Positions 20,932 to 33,674 of a stretch of 64,000 nucleotides of DNA are shown here, one piece after another. The stretch is from Vitrella brassicaformis (lineage: Eukaryota; Sar; Vitrellaceae): contig CDMY01000249.1 in NCBI GenBank assembly GCA_001179505.1, positions 4,431 through 68,430 on the forward strand, in the 5' to 3' direction. The first letter of the stretch is position 1. The number at the start of each line of letters is the position of its first letter. The notes beneath the pieces were generated by a model that saw nothing but the letters and a program-made list of their open reading frames with translations, made no database searches and had not been told where the DNA came from. A program made the position numbers and the translations under genes.

Positions 20932-23900
20932 TCAGCGGTAAAGATCTAGTACGAAAGCAGCGAGGCACAACATAGCGCTACAGTTAAGAATGAGCCTTGG
21001 GCCTTCAGTCTGCAGCCACGACCGCCACCCTGGGTAGAACAGTATCACTCCGATCACATATGCGAGCAATGGCGTTTTTATGAGCTCGCTAGCACATTCT
21101 GCCAGCCTCCTGGCTGTCTCTGATATTTCTCCCCAGTCGATCTTGTGAAGCAAGCTCTGGCACTGCCTCACGATCTCAACGACAAAGTCGCCGACTTTCT
21201 CTGTGAAAATGGAAGAGACCCGAGACATACTTTGAATACGGTAGAGAGGTATACCTTGCAAACCTGATATTTTGTCGATGTCTGCCGTCTGAGCAAATGA
21301 AGTCATCTGCCTCACTCGAGAATCCAACAAATCACGCGCGTCTGCCTTTTTTCCCTCGATGTCGTCCATCTGTTCCGCGAGCGACTTGACGCCCATGTCT
21401 AACCAAGAGGATGGAAAACCAAGCCGGGCAGTCATCTCCTCGTGATCCTCATGAGGGAGGAGCCAGCTTTCAATGTCCGCAAGCCCTGAAACACATTATC
21501 CACAGGTACATGCTCTCTTCATATGTCTACATACCTTCTGTCACATCCTTTAACTTGGTGTCCGCCTCATCTGCATCCCACAGCTCCACGTCTGGCAGCC
21601 AGGCTGCTACCATGTCAGGCATTGTTGACGCGTACTCAACTATTTCTGTCAGGTCTTCTTGAGGGACATTCATCTGCTTGGCGACCTCACGGACTACTTC
21701 GAGGCCCTTCGCAACAAGAGCCCCACAGACTGGCTTGATTTCGTCACGATCGCACATGCGCTGTTCAGAATCGAATGCGCGCTGCAGAGCGGGAAGCACC
21801 AGAATCATGTGAAGAATAGATGAAGAATAATGACCACCTACCAGCAGCTCTCTGGCCAACTCGATTCCAAGGCAGATGAGTGATTCGAGACTATGATGTA
21901 GCGTCTCTTCGCCACTTGTTTGCCAGGCCTCCTCGATTTTGCCACGCGCCTTCAAGGTCAGCTGAACGGGCATCTGATTGAGATGGCCGAGGTCCTTGCT
22001 ATCGATCGTAGCGGCAAGTTGCTGTAGTCGGGTGTTGGCTCTACAACAGCTCAGACAATGGGGATATTTGCTTCCTGCAGTGCAGTGCAGTCCTTAAACA
22101 CCTGTCGATGATTGAGAGGAACTTCTTTACTACGAACTCAGGATCGAGATTCAGTATGCAGTCCCCTGAACCACACAAAGCAAGTCATACACCTACATGG
22201 ACCTCTATATCGCTTACTGGCGGGTCGCATCGCTTTTCTGAAGAGCTCCTTTGCTGCAGCCTTTGTTTTCTTCTCATCGAGGTTTGCGAGATAGTCTTGC
22301 ACGTTCTTCAGGGCGTCCACGACCAGCTCGGCAAGGCGTGCACGACTCTGCATCCACACAGACAGATGGGCAAGTATGGAAACTATAAATACTGCAGCCG
22401 ACCTCGCCACTGTCGATCTTCAGTATTGCTGCATTCTCAGCATGTCCAGCACGCTTTTCAGCCATTGAGTTGCCTTTTGCAGGAACCCCTTTTCGTCGTT
22501 CTCCAGCAATTTTGTGTTCATGAATGCCGTCTGTAGCTCCATAAGTATACTCTCAAACCCGTCGAGTACCTACAAAAGGGAGAAGAAGATCCTGTGATAT
22601 CAAAGTATTCTTCTCGCATGCCTTCTGAGCCAATCCGATTGAAGCGAGACTTGCTGCATCCACATGCATACAGCACATACAATCGATGCATGAAAAAGCG
22701 TCACGTGTCCCTGCCAACTAGTACCTTGCGGTGATTCGCGGCTTTCTAAGCCGTGTATGTTCCCCTGTGCTGATGTTCTGTACGTCTGCATCAACGTTCG
22801 AATCTCGGGCTTTGCTTTTGCCTCATCCCATGGCGTCTCTCCCTGGTGACGGAAAGAGAAACATCAAGCTTCCATTCCTTATAAATCTGAGTACACTTAC
22901 AAGGTTGTCCTTGATTTCCAGGAGAGATGCATCGCCCACCTCGAGCAAAAATCGCACTGCTGATTCATGACCTCTCTTGGCAGCCTCGTGAAGTGCTGTC
23001 TCGCCCGTCTGTGTATCTCACAAACGGACAAGAACTGCGATGACAGCCATTCTGTGCACCTGCGTGTCTCTCACATTGTCCTGATGAACGAGTATGTCTC
23101 GGCCCTTTGTGTCAAACATGACCTTCAGCACGTCCACATGACCGTACCGAGCTGCTCTCATAAGAGACGTCATTCCAAGCTGCATTCCCAATGCACTGAC
23201 AATCGACACGAGGGTACGATGCATTCCGCTGGTGTCTCCTACCCTGCTTCGTGCATCGAGCAGCTCGGAGCCGCCGCATCTCAGCAAAAACTCGATGGCT
23301 GCAACCTGACTATTGATGGCAGCCAAGTCCATGGCTGTGATACCGATCTACATTTCATGACATTCAAAACAGCACTTATTCACCGGCAGCAAAGAGGATT
23401 TTTCTCAATTTGGACCTTGTCCGATTGCTGTAGTATCGATTGCTGCTTTTCGTACATGGCTTCCATGACAGCGACTTGTCCCTTCTCCGCAGCCACGAGA
23501 AAGGGTGAGTACCCGAACTCGTTTCGTTTCTCGAGTATGCCCATGTCCTCAATGAGCAAACGAACGACGGACTGCGCATCGCCGGCCTTGACGGCTTCGA
23601 AGATATTAGTCTGCGGTCGCCAAGGACGCCGACACAGATCCGATGGTCCCTGATTGCATGTGCTCTTGTGTGTCTGTACGAATTTGATGTTTGGCGGCTG
23701 TGGTGACGCCGGTCGGCTGCCGTGCCCTTCCTGGGGTTCTGCACGAAACACAACATTAGATGCTGTACCGCGTATAGAAGACAGACCTTTTTCCGTCAGC
23801 CATTCTTTGAACTGGCCGCATTCCCATATGCCTTCCCTCGTTACACCTGCATGAAGAAATACGTGTCTCCATGTAGAGTGCCTTTTGCTGTTGTGTGGAT

Positions 23901-25542
23901 ACATACCTTCTTTGTCAGTGTATTTTCCCTTGCCATGCTGCTTGCCATCCTTACACGCCCTGATATACCAGAAAGGGACGTGTCACATCGAATGGGTTTA
24001 GTGACGTATGTGTGTCTCTCATGCACCTCGTAAGAGTTGCAGCCGGGCCACGAGAACTTGCCCCATCCGTGTTTCTTGTCCTCATTGTACTGACCCTCAT
24101 GACAACGGCCGTCAGGCCATCTGTAAGTCCCCGATCCGTGCATGTGGTTCTGCGCCCACTGTGCTCATACATGAGAAGACGGCGTAGCTATTGTTTGGAT
24201 GTATGTGTGTGTGCTGTGTATGACCTGTCCTTTGTAGAGGCGTCCGTCAGCCCATTTGTAGGTGCCCTCTCCGTGTATGTCGTCGTTAATGAATTGGCCC
24301 TCGTATGTCTTGCCATCAGGCCACGTGCACATACCCTTACCGTTCTTCTTGTTGCCCCTGCATCCACGCAACCAAACAAAGCACAGCAACAGGCGAAATC
24401 GTGTGTGTGTCTAACGTGGCCGGCTGTCTTGTGAGTCGACACATACTTGTAGTATCCCTTGAATGTTTGTCCGCTGGAATACTTTTCGATGCCATAGCCT
24501 TCCTGCTTGTCCTCCACCCAATCGCCCTCGTATCTGCAGCGCTCATGACAAATTTGCCTGCTCCCTTCCCCTCTATCCTCACGCACTTGAGCTTACCTGG
24601 ATCCATTGGCATGTGTATATGTGCCCTTGCCATGTCTCTCGCCATCCTTCCACTCGCCCTGATATACCAGAAAGGGACTTGTCACATCGAATGGGTTTAG
24701 TGACGTATGTGTGTCTCTCATGCACCTCGTAAGAGTTGCCGCCGGGCCACGAGAACTTGCCCCATCCGTGTTTCTTGCCTTCGTGGAAGTGCCCCTTATA
24801 ACAACCGCCGTCAGGCCAAGTGATGACACCCTCCCCGTTCCTTTTGCCGCCCCTGCACAATCATGTGCGTCTCTTGTGTCGCTGACTGATTGACTGTGCG
24901 TGCCCACTTGAAGCATCCCTTATATATTGATCCGTCTGCCAACGACTCGACACCATAGCCACCGTACATGTTTTCCGTCCAATCATCTTCATAGCTGCAG
25001 TATATACAACAAACCGGCTTGCTGTCTTCTTTCAACTGTCTCTTTCGATCCTTCCTCGCGCACCTTGATCCGTTAGCATACGTGTATTTGCCCTTTCCAT
25101 GGTACCGGCCGTCCTTGAAGTCGCCCTCGTACACGAAACCGCTTCTGTCTGTGAGCTTCCCGGTGCCCTGCGTGCACCACGAAGCACCACTCGTGTCAGC
25201 CTATATATCCGTCCTTTGTCAGCAGCTCACGTTGTACTGATTGTCTTTGACTTGTCCTTCGTATTTTTGTCCATCTGGCCGTTCCAACACACCGTAGCCG
25301 TCGAAGACACCACCAACCCACTCGCCCTCGTACTTATCGCCTCCTGCAATACCGAGCATAGTCACAAGCATAGCAATCTTGCCCATGAGTGGCATTTTCA
25401 AGTACCAGCAAGCACTACAAGAGGGCTCTTTTCCCTTGTCTTTGAGAAGGAGAGCTGCATTCACCGCTTCATATGAGTTCATGAGTGTGTACGTGTTTGG
25501 TGTCTGGTTGTGGCGCCGGAGCTGGTGTGAGAGTGACTGCAT
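20932..25542 (-). CDS. MORN-repeat/ankyrin protein with C-terminal membrane segments
   Basis: If separate, this gene begins at the ATG at 25542 or 25482; if fused, it is the 3' half of the gene described at 25575-30473. The N-terminal half holds about a dozen MORN repeats, one or two per exon (YEGEWVGGVFDGYGVLERPD, YEGDFKDGRYHGKGKYTYAN, WKDGERHGKGTYTHANGS). MORN repeats often bind membrane phospholipids or act as scaffolds. A linker (RPASPQPPNIKF) leads to an ankyrin module: TNIFEAVKAGD, then about five repeats, then the cap GETPWDEAKAKPEIR. The C-terminal third is mostly helical and unrecognised, ending with two hydrophobic stretches (LLAYVIGVILFYPGW and NCSAMLCLAAFVLDLY), likely membrane anchors. 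Two MORN exons and their intron are near-identical copies (23956-24078 and 24655-24777). Confidence 0.75.
23956..24078 (-). repeat. Intragenic duplication, copy 1 (MORN exon plus intron)
   Basis: 123 bp covering an intron and the MORN exon before it. It differs from 24655-24777 at two positions by eye. Confidence 0.85.
24655..24777 (-). repeat. Intragenic duplication, copy 2 (MORN exon plus intron)
   Basis: Second copy, 699 bp from the first. The whole intron is conserved as well as the exon, which marks a recent duplication or gene conversion. Confidence 0.85.
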
Positions 25543-25574
25543 AACCGATCAACGGGCATTCATACACAAGATGA

Positions 25575-28500
25575 TCAAGACGTGGTCACTTTGTTCACGT
25601 GCAGACCTCCTTGCTGCTTGTACTTCTCCATGACTTTTCTGATGCTCGGCTTCTGCGCTCCTATGTCCCACGGGGTCTGCCCCTTTTACATCAATGAACA
25701 TATCGAGCCATCGAGTCCATTGCGCGGTGGGATAGTTGAACGAACGCTTACATTGTTGTTTTTGACGTCAAGTGGGGCACACCAGTCACAACTGACCCAT
25801 CCAGGAACACAAACACACAGAGACAGACAGAGAGAGAGTGCGGATGAGAAATTCGCCAGTCATTCATGTCGCTCACAGCTGAGACACAGCTTCAGTGCGG
25901 TCCCAGAGTGCAGCCTGATGGAGTGCCGTGTTCCCATGCTGCGTGTCCCATGAATACACAGAGAGGCAATCAAGCAGTGAGAGAAGGTCCTCTTGTTTTA
26001 CATTGTCCTTTTGTGTGAGTAGGTCCTTTCGTTTGGCGAACATAGCTTTCATCGCAGCAACATCACCCTTGTAGGCAGCATCGATGAATGACGTGCTGCC
26101 AAGCTGAAACCAACGCATACAAAATCGACAGGTTTAGGCATCAGAGACATATGCGTGCTCGGTTACCCAATCGCGTGCGTCTAGCTGTTTGGGATCCCAC
26201 GCCAGCAGCTGCCTGACGACTGCGAGTCTACCCCACCCGACAGCCACATGCATTGCAGTAGAATGGCTCTGTGAAAAATCGTCAAAGTTGTCGCAGCGAC
26301 AAAGATCCTGTCCTGTATTGGTACCAAGCCTGTCTGCTCCAAAATTGGTGGCCCGTAGCGATCATACATGACCGACATAATGTCGACGTCGCCGTTACGT
26401 GCAGCTGCTATGAAAGGTGTGTGCTGAGCAGCCATGAGGAATGTACAGACCATTGAGTCCGCTTGTGGGTCCGACGATTGCTTTTACCCCAAGAACTTTG
26501 TCTCGTGTGTTGAGTATCTCTATTTCGCCTTGTGTAATCAGGTGAGCGACGGAGTGCTTGTTGCCTGCCTCCACGGCCTCGAAGATGCTCTGCATTCATT
26601 AATGTTGCTTACTGGAATCCATGTAGGCGGTGGAATCATTCCCTTCTCGTACCCCAATCGTGTATTTCTCCATAAGCTGTCGAATATCAGGCTTTCCCTC
26701 ACTAAGATTTCACGCGTTCTTCCCCTTTAGGGACAGAGAAGAAAGGAATGCGCGCTGTCACAGTCTGTGTGCACTCACCTTGTTGTTCTTGATTTTCAGA
26801 ATGGACGCCCCGCCGTCCCACTCGAGCCTAGTCCATTCACGCAGGAAGAGAAAGAAAAGATAAGCCATTCGCATCATTCGCCGGTGTCTCACAGCTGATC
26901 CACAGCCGCAGTCTTATTCTCCGTGACAGCCAGATGCAGTGCCGTACAGCCGTCTTTCGTGTTCATGTGTGTTTGTCATGAACACAATCAAATTAGAGAG
27001 GACACGCAGAAGAGCACATGCCGGAATTTCGGTGTTGCTCCGCCCGTGTCTCTTACATTGTCCTACTGTGTCAGTATCTCTTGCCCCTTTTTGTCAAACA
27101 TAGCCTTCAAAACATCGACCTTTCCATACATGCCAGCAACGATGAATGGCGTGGCAGCCCACTACAATCAGCAGGCACATGCACGGCAGTCGAGGGCGTC
27201 AGAGACGTGTGTGCTCTATTACCAGTTTCGTGCGTGCATCGATTAGCTTGGGATCCCACTCCATCAGCTGATTGACAACGTCAACGTGATCTCTGATGGC
27301 GGCCACATGCAGGGCACTCCAACCGGTCTGAATCCGTCGGAGTCAAGGCATCTGATCAGCGTTGGCTCTTTAGTGTGTTCGTACTCCGTTTGTCTGCTGC
27401 ACGACTCGCGGCTCTTTGTCATGCATAATCCGCATGATGCCAATGTGGCCTTCACGTGCTGCTACAAGAAATGGAAGGTCCTAGGAAAGTGAGGAGACAC
27501 AGAACACTGAAAACATATCTGTCGTACGCACAATTGTATACCTCTCCGGATCCGCCTCGTCTCTCGAGAATCTCGTTGCTATGGCGTGAGAGAAGCTCAT
27601 CTACAGACCCTTCGTCGCCGGCCTCCACGGCCCCAAAAATGTCAAGCTGGCATATGACCAGCATAGCGAGAGCTCAACGACGTATGGCACCATGGTGTCT
27701 GCCAGACCGTTTGCTTTCTCACGTGTTTGACTTGTGGTTGCTGAGCGGCGAGTGCTGCATTACAGTGATAGCGAACACAAAATCAAATCTTTGTCTCGTA
27801 CATACGCACCTGCTTGCTCTGATGGAGGTAGATGCTAACATAACATTGCAGGTCAACCAAACCATTTGGCATGTTCTTCTCTCTGACTAGACATAGCGCT
27901 TTTCCGTACCATGCTCTTGTGCTCTTGATCTGTGGAGCGTGCGAGCTGCATGGAGGAGATAATGTCTCATGCCGCGTGCGTGCCGGATTACATTCTACTC
28001 ACGGATTTGGCTCTTTGAAGATCGAGTGCAGGCACCACAAGATGTCCCTTTCCGGGGCCCAGACCCGGTCCTGACCCACGCGGAGAATCTTTGTTCTGTG
28101 TGGGGGGCTGACAGACAGAGACGCCGCTGGTCGTCACAGTCGTGTGATGACCCGTTGAGCGATTGCCAGATGACACACTCGCAGAAGCGATGGTGGTGGT
28201 GCCGATGCTGTTGTTGACGCTCGATGGCGTGCTGTCTGTAAGCGACACCACACACAGGAAACGCTGAATCTGTAGAGCATGCGAAGCTGTGCGTGAAAAC
28301 CTCGGCCAATCTTGCGATGGAACGGACGCAGCCATCTTTGCGAGACCGACACTGGGGAGCTAGGGGCAGAACGAAGCGAGACGTCACCTATAGGGCAGAA
28401 CGAGACGACATCGGCAATGTACGGCGTTTGAAGGTATATGGGTTGACTTCGTCGATTGGAGCCACGACGTAGCCGTGCCCACAACGATTGCAGTGACCCT

Positions 28501-30473
28501 CCCCTCCCCCTTGTATCTGTGGGCGTGGTAATGTGAACGCCCGATACGGGACTGTCGGCCAGTACTGGGCAGTCAGGGACGCCAGACGGGGAACAGTCAG
28601 ATCCCACCGCCGAACGCACACTTCCACGCGTGGTAGGACCTGCATAATAGGACGACCACGAATACACCAGAGAGCAATCGAATTGACGCTCTGCATCTAT
28701 ATAGACCTGATTTACGACGCCACGTCCAGGGCTTGAGCAGTTTCCGTCCCGGACTTCGTTGTTCACCTGCAGTCGAGTGCGAGATCCCCAGCTTTCTGAG
28801 AACCTGCCGGCAGACATCATGGGTACGTAAGGTCCTCGCTACTTGCCGTCTCTGGTTGTATGTGTGACCTCTTCGGCTGTGGGACGCTCGGTCGGGTTGT
28901 AGGCAAAACAACTCTGATCAACAATCACAATCACAAGGGAAACGCAGCGAGCAAGAAAGACTATCGAGAAAGGCACACTTGTGGCCTATTTATGGTGCTT
29001 TGCCTTGATGGCATTCTTGGTGTGCTTCGGCAGGTTTGCGGGGATGTCAGGGATCTGCAATCCAAAGAATGAACACACTCGCACACAAGCACACTCACAT
29101 GAATGAGATAGCAGCGTACCTTTCTATCATTGACGACTGCCTGACTGATTTGCCAGTCACGTAGGGCTTCAAACGGTGGCGGACCTACATCAAAACCGCC
29201 GTGCCTTGTTGTATCTGGCTTTTTCGTGAATGTGCTGAACCTCCATGAAGCACGACCAGTACTGAAGATACGCACACGCACACATACACAAATGCACCAA
29301 CAGGCGATGCACTAGTTGCACGTCTCGTTTGTATATGGATCACTTACTGCCTCCTAGTGCCCACACATCAACCTTGTCCGAATCTGTATTTGTGGACGCA
29401 AAAATATATGATGTTGCTGTTTCATCCAGTATTTCGCGCGCACAACTGTTGCGAAATGCTTCGGGGGCCATATAGTTGACAGTCCCTACGACTGCAGCCG
29501 ACGAGGGGGCGTACGCAGGGACGGATTCACTTCTCGTTTCGTGCCTCGTACCGTCATTGAATTGGGACGACAAAAAAACGCTTCGCCCTAAACCGAAATC
29601 CGCTATCTTGAGATCAAGTTTCTCATCCAACTGTTTAATAGATGAGACACTTTGTAGCCATCCACACTGCTATTGAGAGCTTTCTGCCTTGACCAACCAG
29701 GACGTTATCCGGTTTCAGGTCTCGATGCACGATTCCTTTGTCGTTCATGTATTGGACACCCTCATATTACTGACAAAGGCATAACTTTCACATACACTGA
29801 TGCAAAGGCCCAGGCTTGGCTTGTTTGGTGGATTGTCCGGTGTACCTGTCTAGCAAATTTGTCTCGCACATCCTTCGGTAGCGGCCTGTTTTTCTCCAGA
29901 TAGGACGACAGGTTTCCACCCTCACACAATTCTGATCAATAAGAAGGCACAGGGAGGAGGACACAGATACAGATAAGGCTACCGGACCTAGTACCGGTCA
30001 CAAGCATGAGCACTACGCGGCCATCCTTCACGTGTGGGCAGACACCGAAGATTTTGACTATGTTGGGATGCCGCAGTGGGAACATCGGCTCAGCCTCCAT
30101 CAAAGCATCCTCCATCGTCTTAGCTATCAGATCCTGTGGACAAAATCCAGCTGTGTTTCTGCTCACACCTTCGCTCACTGTGCGTGTGTGCCCTCCGGTT
30201 TCTTGCTCACATCTTCGCTCACTTGTTTGCTCATTTCCTCGACAGTTCTCATGCCCCTGTATCTCTCCATGTTTAGGATCTTCACCGCGACAGGGTCACC
30301 CCTCCACTTAGCGCTGTACACGAGCCCGAAGTTTCCCTCCCCTTGTGCACACACACACACACACACTCCTTGCTGACTCCCCGCAAGAGCCGACGTCCCT
30401 GGAGCTGACCAAATGGCTTCTGTTCCACAACAAGGTCCATCGCCTTTATCACAAAGCGAGGCGTCTTGGCCAT
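25575..30473 (-). CDS. Protein kinase-ankyrin gene (in-frame stops; perhaps 5' half of a larger gene)
   Basis: Paralogue of the 4.4-7.8 kb gene. Start ATG 30473 (MAKTPRFVIKAMDL). Kinase exons: glycine loop KPFGEGNFGLVY spliced at phase 1, VAVK, LRHPNIVKIFGVC, GIVHRDLKPDNVL with an intact HRD, IADFG, NYMAPEAF, PPPFEALRDWQ, and AYNPTERPTAEE. A long linker ends QQPQVKH before the ankyrin module LDIFGAVEAGD. Repeats such as TGWSALHVAAIRDHVDVVNQ follow, ending with the cap GQTPWDIGAQKPSIRK and a stop at 25575-25577. Problems: TAA at 29767-29769, right after a predicted acceptor where the paralogue has ATA; TAG at 27063-27065, where relatives have AAG; and a GC donor after NAIK. So it is either partly decayed or spliced differently from the reading here. 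The final stop may lie inside an intron (see findings). Confidence 0.65.
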
Positions 30474-30912
30474 GACGTTCTCGCGGGAGGGGGGAGGAAG
30501 GGGGAGAGGGGAAACAAGGCGATCTCAATTGGGGGCCATTGGGGCCCTGAGGGGGGGGAGGGGGGGGGTATTCAATCTATTGTCAACGGTCCATTTGTCT
30601 GATCATCATGACTCTGATGTACATACACACTCAGACATACAGGCGCATATTGACATTCATGCTAAGATGGATGCAGGGTGCTCGTGCTATAACTGTGCAA
30701 GCTTGCCATCAGGTCTGACAGGCATTTGAGTGAGTGATGCAGTGCAATGCAGTGCAGGCAGCGCAATTCACACGCCACGACGCCATAGTGGTGTGTAGTG
30801 GACACTCAAGCTTAAGTGCATCCATCGATTCGCAACCCTCATTTAACGGCTTAAGGTGTAGTAGCACTCAGGACCACACCAGACCACCGTGCTGTCTGCC
30901 CGCACGCCCGCA
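30474..30912. other. Intergenic region with G-rich tracts
   Basis: Upstream of the kinase-ankyrin gene and downstream of the 31-33.7 kb ankyrin copy. It holds G-rich runs on the plus strand at 30482-30515 and 30550-30568. No exon is seen. Confidence 0.5.
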
Positions 30913-33674
30913 TCAGCCTGTACGCTCCAGCTCTGTCGTTAAATCCTCATGGCCCCTCCACTTTGCCAAATCTATCGGCGTCTTCCCCTTTACACACACA
31001 CACACATACACACACACATACAGCGAGAGAAATTGCTTCGCCATGGCTCTGTGTGTGTATTCTTACGCGTCTGTTGGTTTTCCTAAGCAGTTCTCTGCCG
31101 CCCTCCTTATTGATCATACACATCACCGCCTCCCTATTTCCTTGCAGGCAAGCCAGGTGCATAGGAGTGTTGCCGAGCTGCATGCAGTGGAAACGGAGGG
31201 AAGAGAGTGACAACAGAGACCACTTCTCTCCTGTCTCCGCTGACCGTGTTGGTTTTCTGGAGCAGCGTCACTCCTCCTTCCTTCAACAGATATTCTATCG
31301 CCTCCACACGATTGCCGCTGGCAGACATGTGGAGGGGGGTCAGGCCGTATTGGTTGAAGCTTTCGAGTGCCATCGGGGTGCCGGTCCAGTCGACCAGCTG
31401 TTGCAACACACTCACATGACCACCGAACGCAGCGTCGTGGAAAATTGTCAGACCCTGAAGAGAGACAGCGGCAAGATTTGTGTAGGAGACATGATTTGTG
31501 CATGAGACGACTATACGTTGGATTCCAGTGAGAGGATAAAGTCGACGCCTTTTCGCTCGACGATGGCCCTGAGCACCGCCAGCTGTCCCTCCTCCGCAGC
31601 AACGCCGACAATCGTGCGACCATACTAAATGCAAGAGACACAGCAGGCACGCGAAAGCTGCATGAACGATACACTTGTCTGTCTGCCTGTCTGTCATTTG
31701 AAAACAACCCTGACCTTGTCTTGGATGGTGAGAAAGCGGTCTCCCCCAATGTCTAGCAGCAGATTGACTACCGAGACATGCCCTCGTTTCGCTGCAAGAT
31801 GTATGGGGGTGGGCTCTTCTTGAACCTTCGTCCGTTTCTCAATGAGGTGCTTCCCTCCTCGCTTGACAGTCTCCTTGACCAACATCTCCTGGCCGTTCTG
31901 GGTGCTGTAGTGCAGGGGCGTGAGGCCGTTATCGTCAGTCATTTCGAGACACTCAGGCCCCTCTTCGTTGGTGATGAATTTGATCAACGCCTTCAGGTCA
32001 CCCTCGGCACAAAACTGGGAAAAGTCCAAAACGTGAAGGAAGAATGACATGGCCTGAGTCGTAAACTGTCGGCAGTGTGGGCACCTCAAAGATTCGGTCC
32101 TGAGACAAGAGACAAGAGACACGAGTCATAAGACATTTTGCCGACCATGGTTCATCTTCTGCCGACCTTTTCACTTGCTGTCGTCTTTGCATCTCGATGC
32201 GCGCTTTTGCCATCAACACGGGCGATCTGAAAGAGGATATGAAAGGAGATACACGAAACATGATACACAAACAGGGGGAAAACACGAGAAGCATATGATT
32301 TATGCCCTTGCCTTTCCGCTTGCTCTTCGATCCGTGTCTCGACCTGTACCTCGATCATCGATCGCTGTGGTATGGCCTGAAAGCAAAACGAGACAAGATT
32401 TTGCTGAACTATTGTCTCTCCTGCCAATGCATACTGTCAACGCTGATTGGTTCGCTGGCTTCCCACACGTAAGCATTCCGCTGCCGCTCCTCCTTCATGA
32501 CGACCGTGCCGTCGTCCACACACATGAGATGGTCCGACAGGCCCACGCACGACAGAGTCGACAGCTTGCTGTACGTAGCACTGATCCTCCGCCCCGGGTG
32601 TGCTTTTCCGTGCTGATTTCGTCGTCCTTGGACGCCGAGGGCTTACAGCAAGCAGAGCAAGCAGAGAAAGACTTGCACAAGTCGAATGGCTTGCCCATGT
32701 GGGCAGGCATCATCTCCCAGTGCTCATTCTCCGCCTCCTTCTTTTTGTCAGTCTTGTCGATCCCGATGGTCGGCTCGTCAGTAGGAATACCAAGTACGAG
32801 TACCTTCTTACTCTCGTGCACTCGAAGCGTCAGACGCGGGAAGGCCACTGGCACAATGCGAAAGGTGTCCCTGGAGCAGAGGGAGTCTTCGTACTTCCTC
32901 CAAAGTTGTGAAGTTTTGAATTCAAGACGGCTCGAAAGCCAACTCACTCTGCGACCAGTAGCCGGTTCCAAGACCACATACACTTCATCAGCAACTCCAG
33001 GCTCGGCTGTGAGAAAGCAATCTGTGTAGACGTTGCGGAGCCGAAATGGCTTGGCGTCTCTGTTCTTTTGCCGACGAATGTATTCATTTCGGGCGATAAA
33101 TGGTGGGTTGGCCTTGACGAGCACAATGCCACTCTCGTCCTGATACCAATCAGGGTGAATCATCCGGTTGACGACCTGGTGTTTGCTGTCCTCGATGAAG
33201 ATTGAGAGGCGGCATGGGCTGATGGTTTCGAGGTGGGTGTCTTCATTGACGTCAAGCAGCTGCCAGTCCTCCGCAGCTCAAAAGTATCCGAATTCAATCT
33301 CTATGTCCTTCTCTTCGTCTTGTTCGTGACTGAATTAACGAGAATCTGATGCATGCAACCGACGGGCATCTCTCTCTCCAACGATTCATACCTGATCTCT
33401 TTCTGGGGCTCCACCTCCAAGCCAGCATCGACGGGACCAACTCCCACATTGAGCCCCACTCTGAAGGCTCCCCTGTCATACTCCTTCTCAGCTCTCTTGA
33501 GCTGCTTCTTAACCTTCTGTATATCGCCCACAGGTACAAGCTTCACCTGACAGAAGGCACGCCCACTGTCCCAGCGGAACGGTTACCCCCGGCTTCGCTT
33601 ACCGATGCGGCGCTGTTGGTCTTGTTGAGGATGCGGAGCGCGGATTTTCTGGCGATTGGCGTGTCCGAAGCCAT
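30913..33674 (-). pseudogene. Ankyrin-repeat gene copy with stop and frameshift (relative of 41396-43942)
   Basis: Start ATG 33674 (MASDTPIARKSALRILNK), stop at 30913. It has the same exon plan as 41396-43942: a unique N-terminal domain containing SIFIEDSKHQVVNRMIHP and SQLWRKYEDSL, then ankyrin exons (LTPLHYSTQNGQEMLV, TPIHLAAKRGHVSVVNLLL, LTPLHMSASGNRVEAIEYLL, LGNTPMHLACLQGNREAV) and the cap GKTPIDLAKWRGHEDL. Against its paralogue it has a TGA at 33278-33280 where the other has an Arg codon, and a one-base deletion near 32.58-32.60 kb. Most ankyrin exons remain open. The N-terminal domain is unrecognised; the QLWRW motif in the better copy hints at a beta-trefoil (ricin-like) fold, which is only a suggestion. 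Confidence 0.7.
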
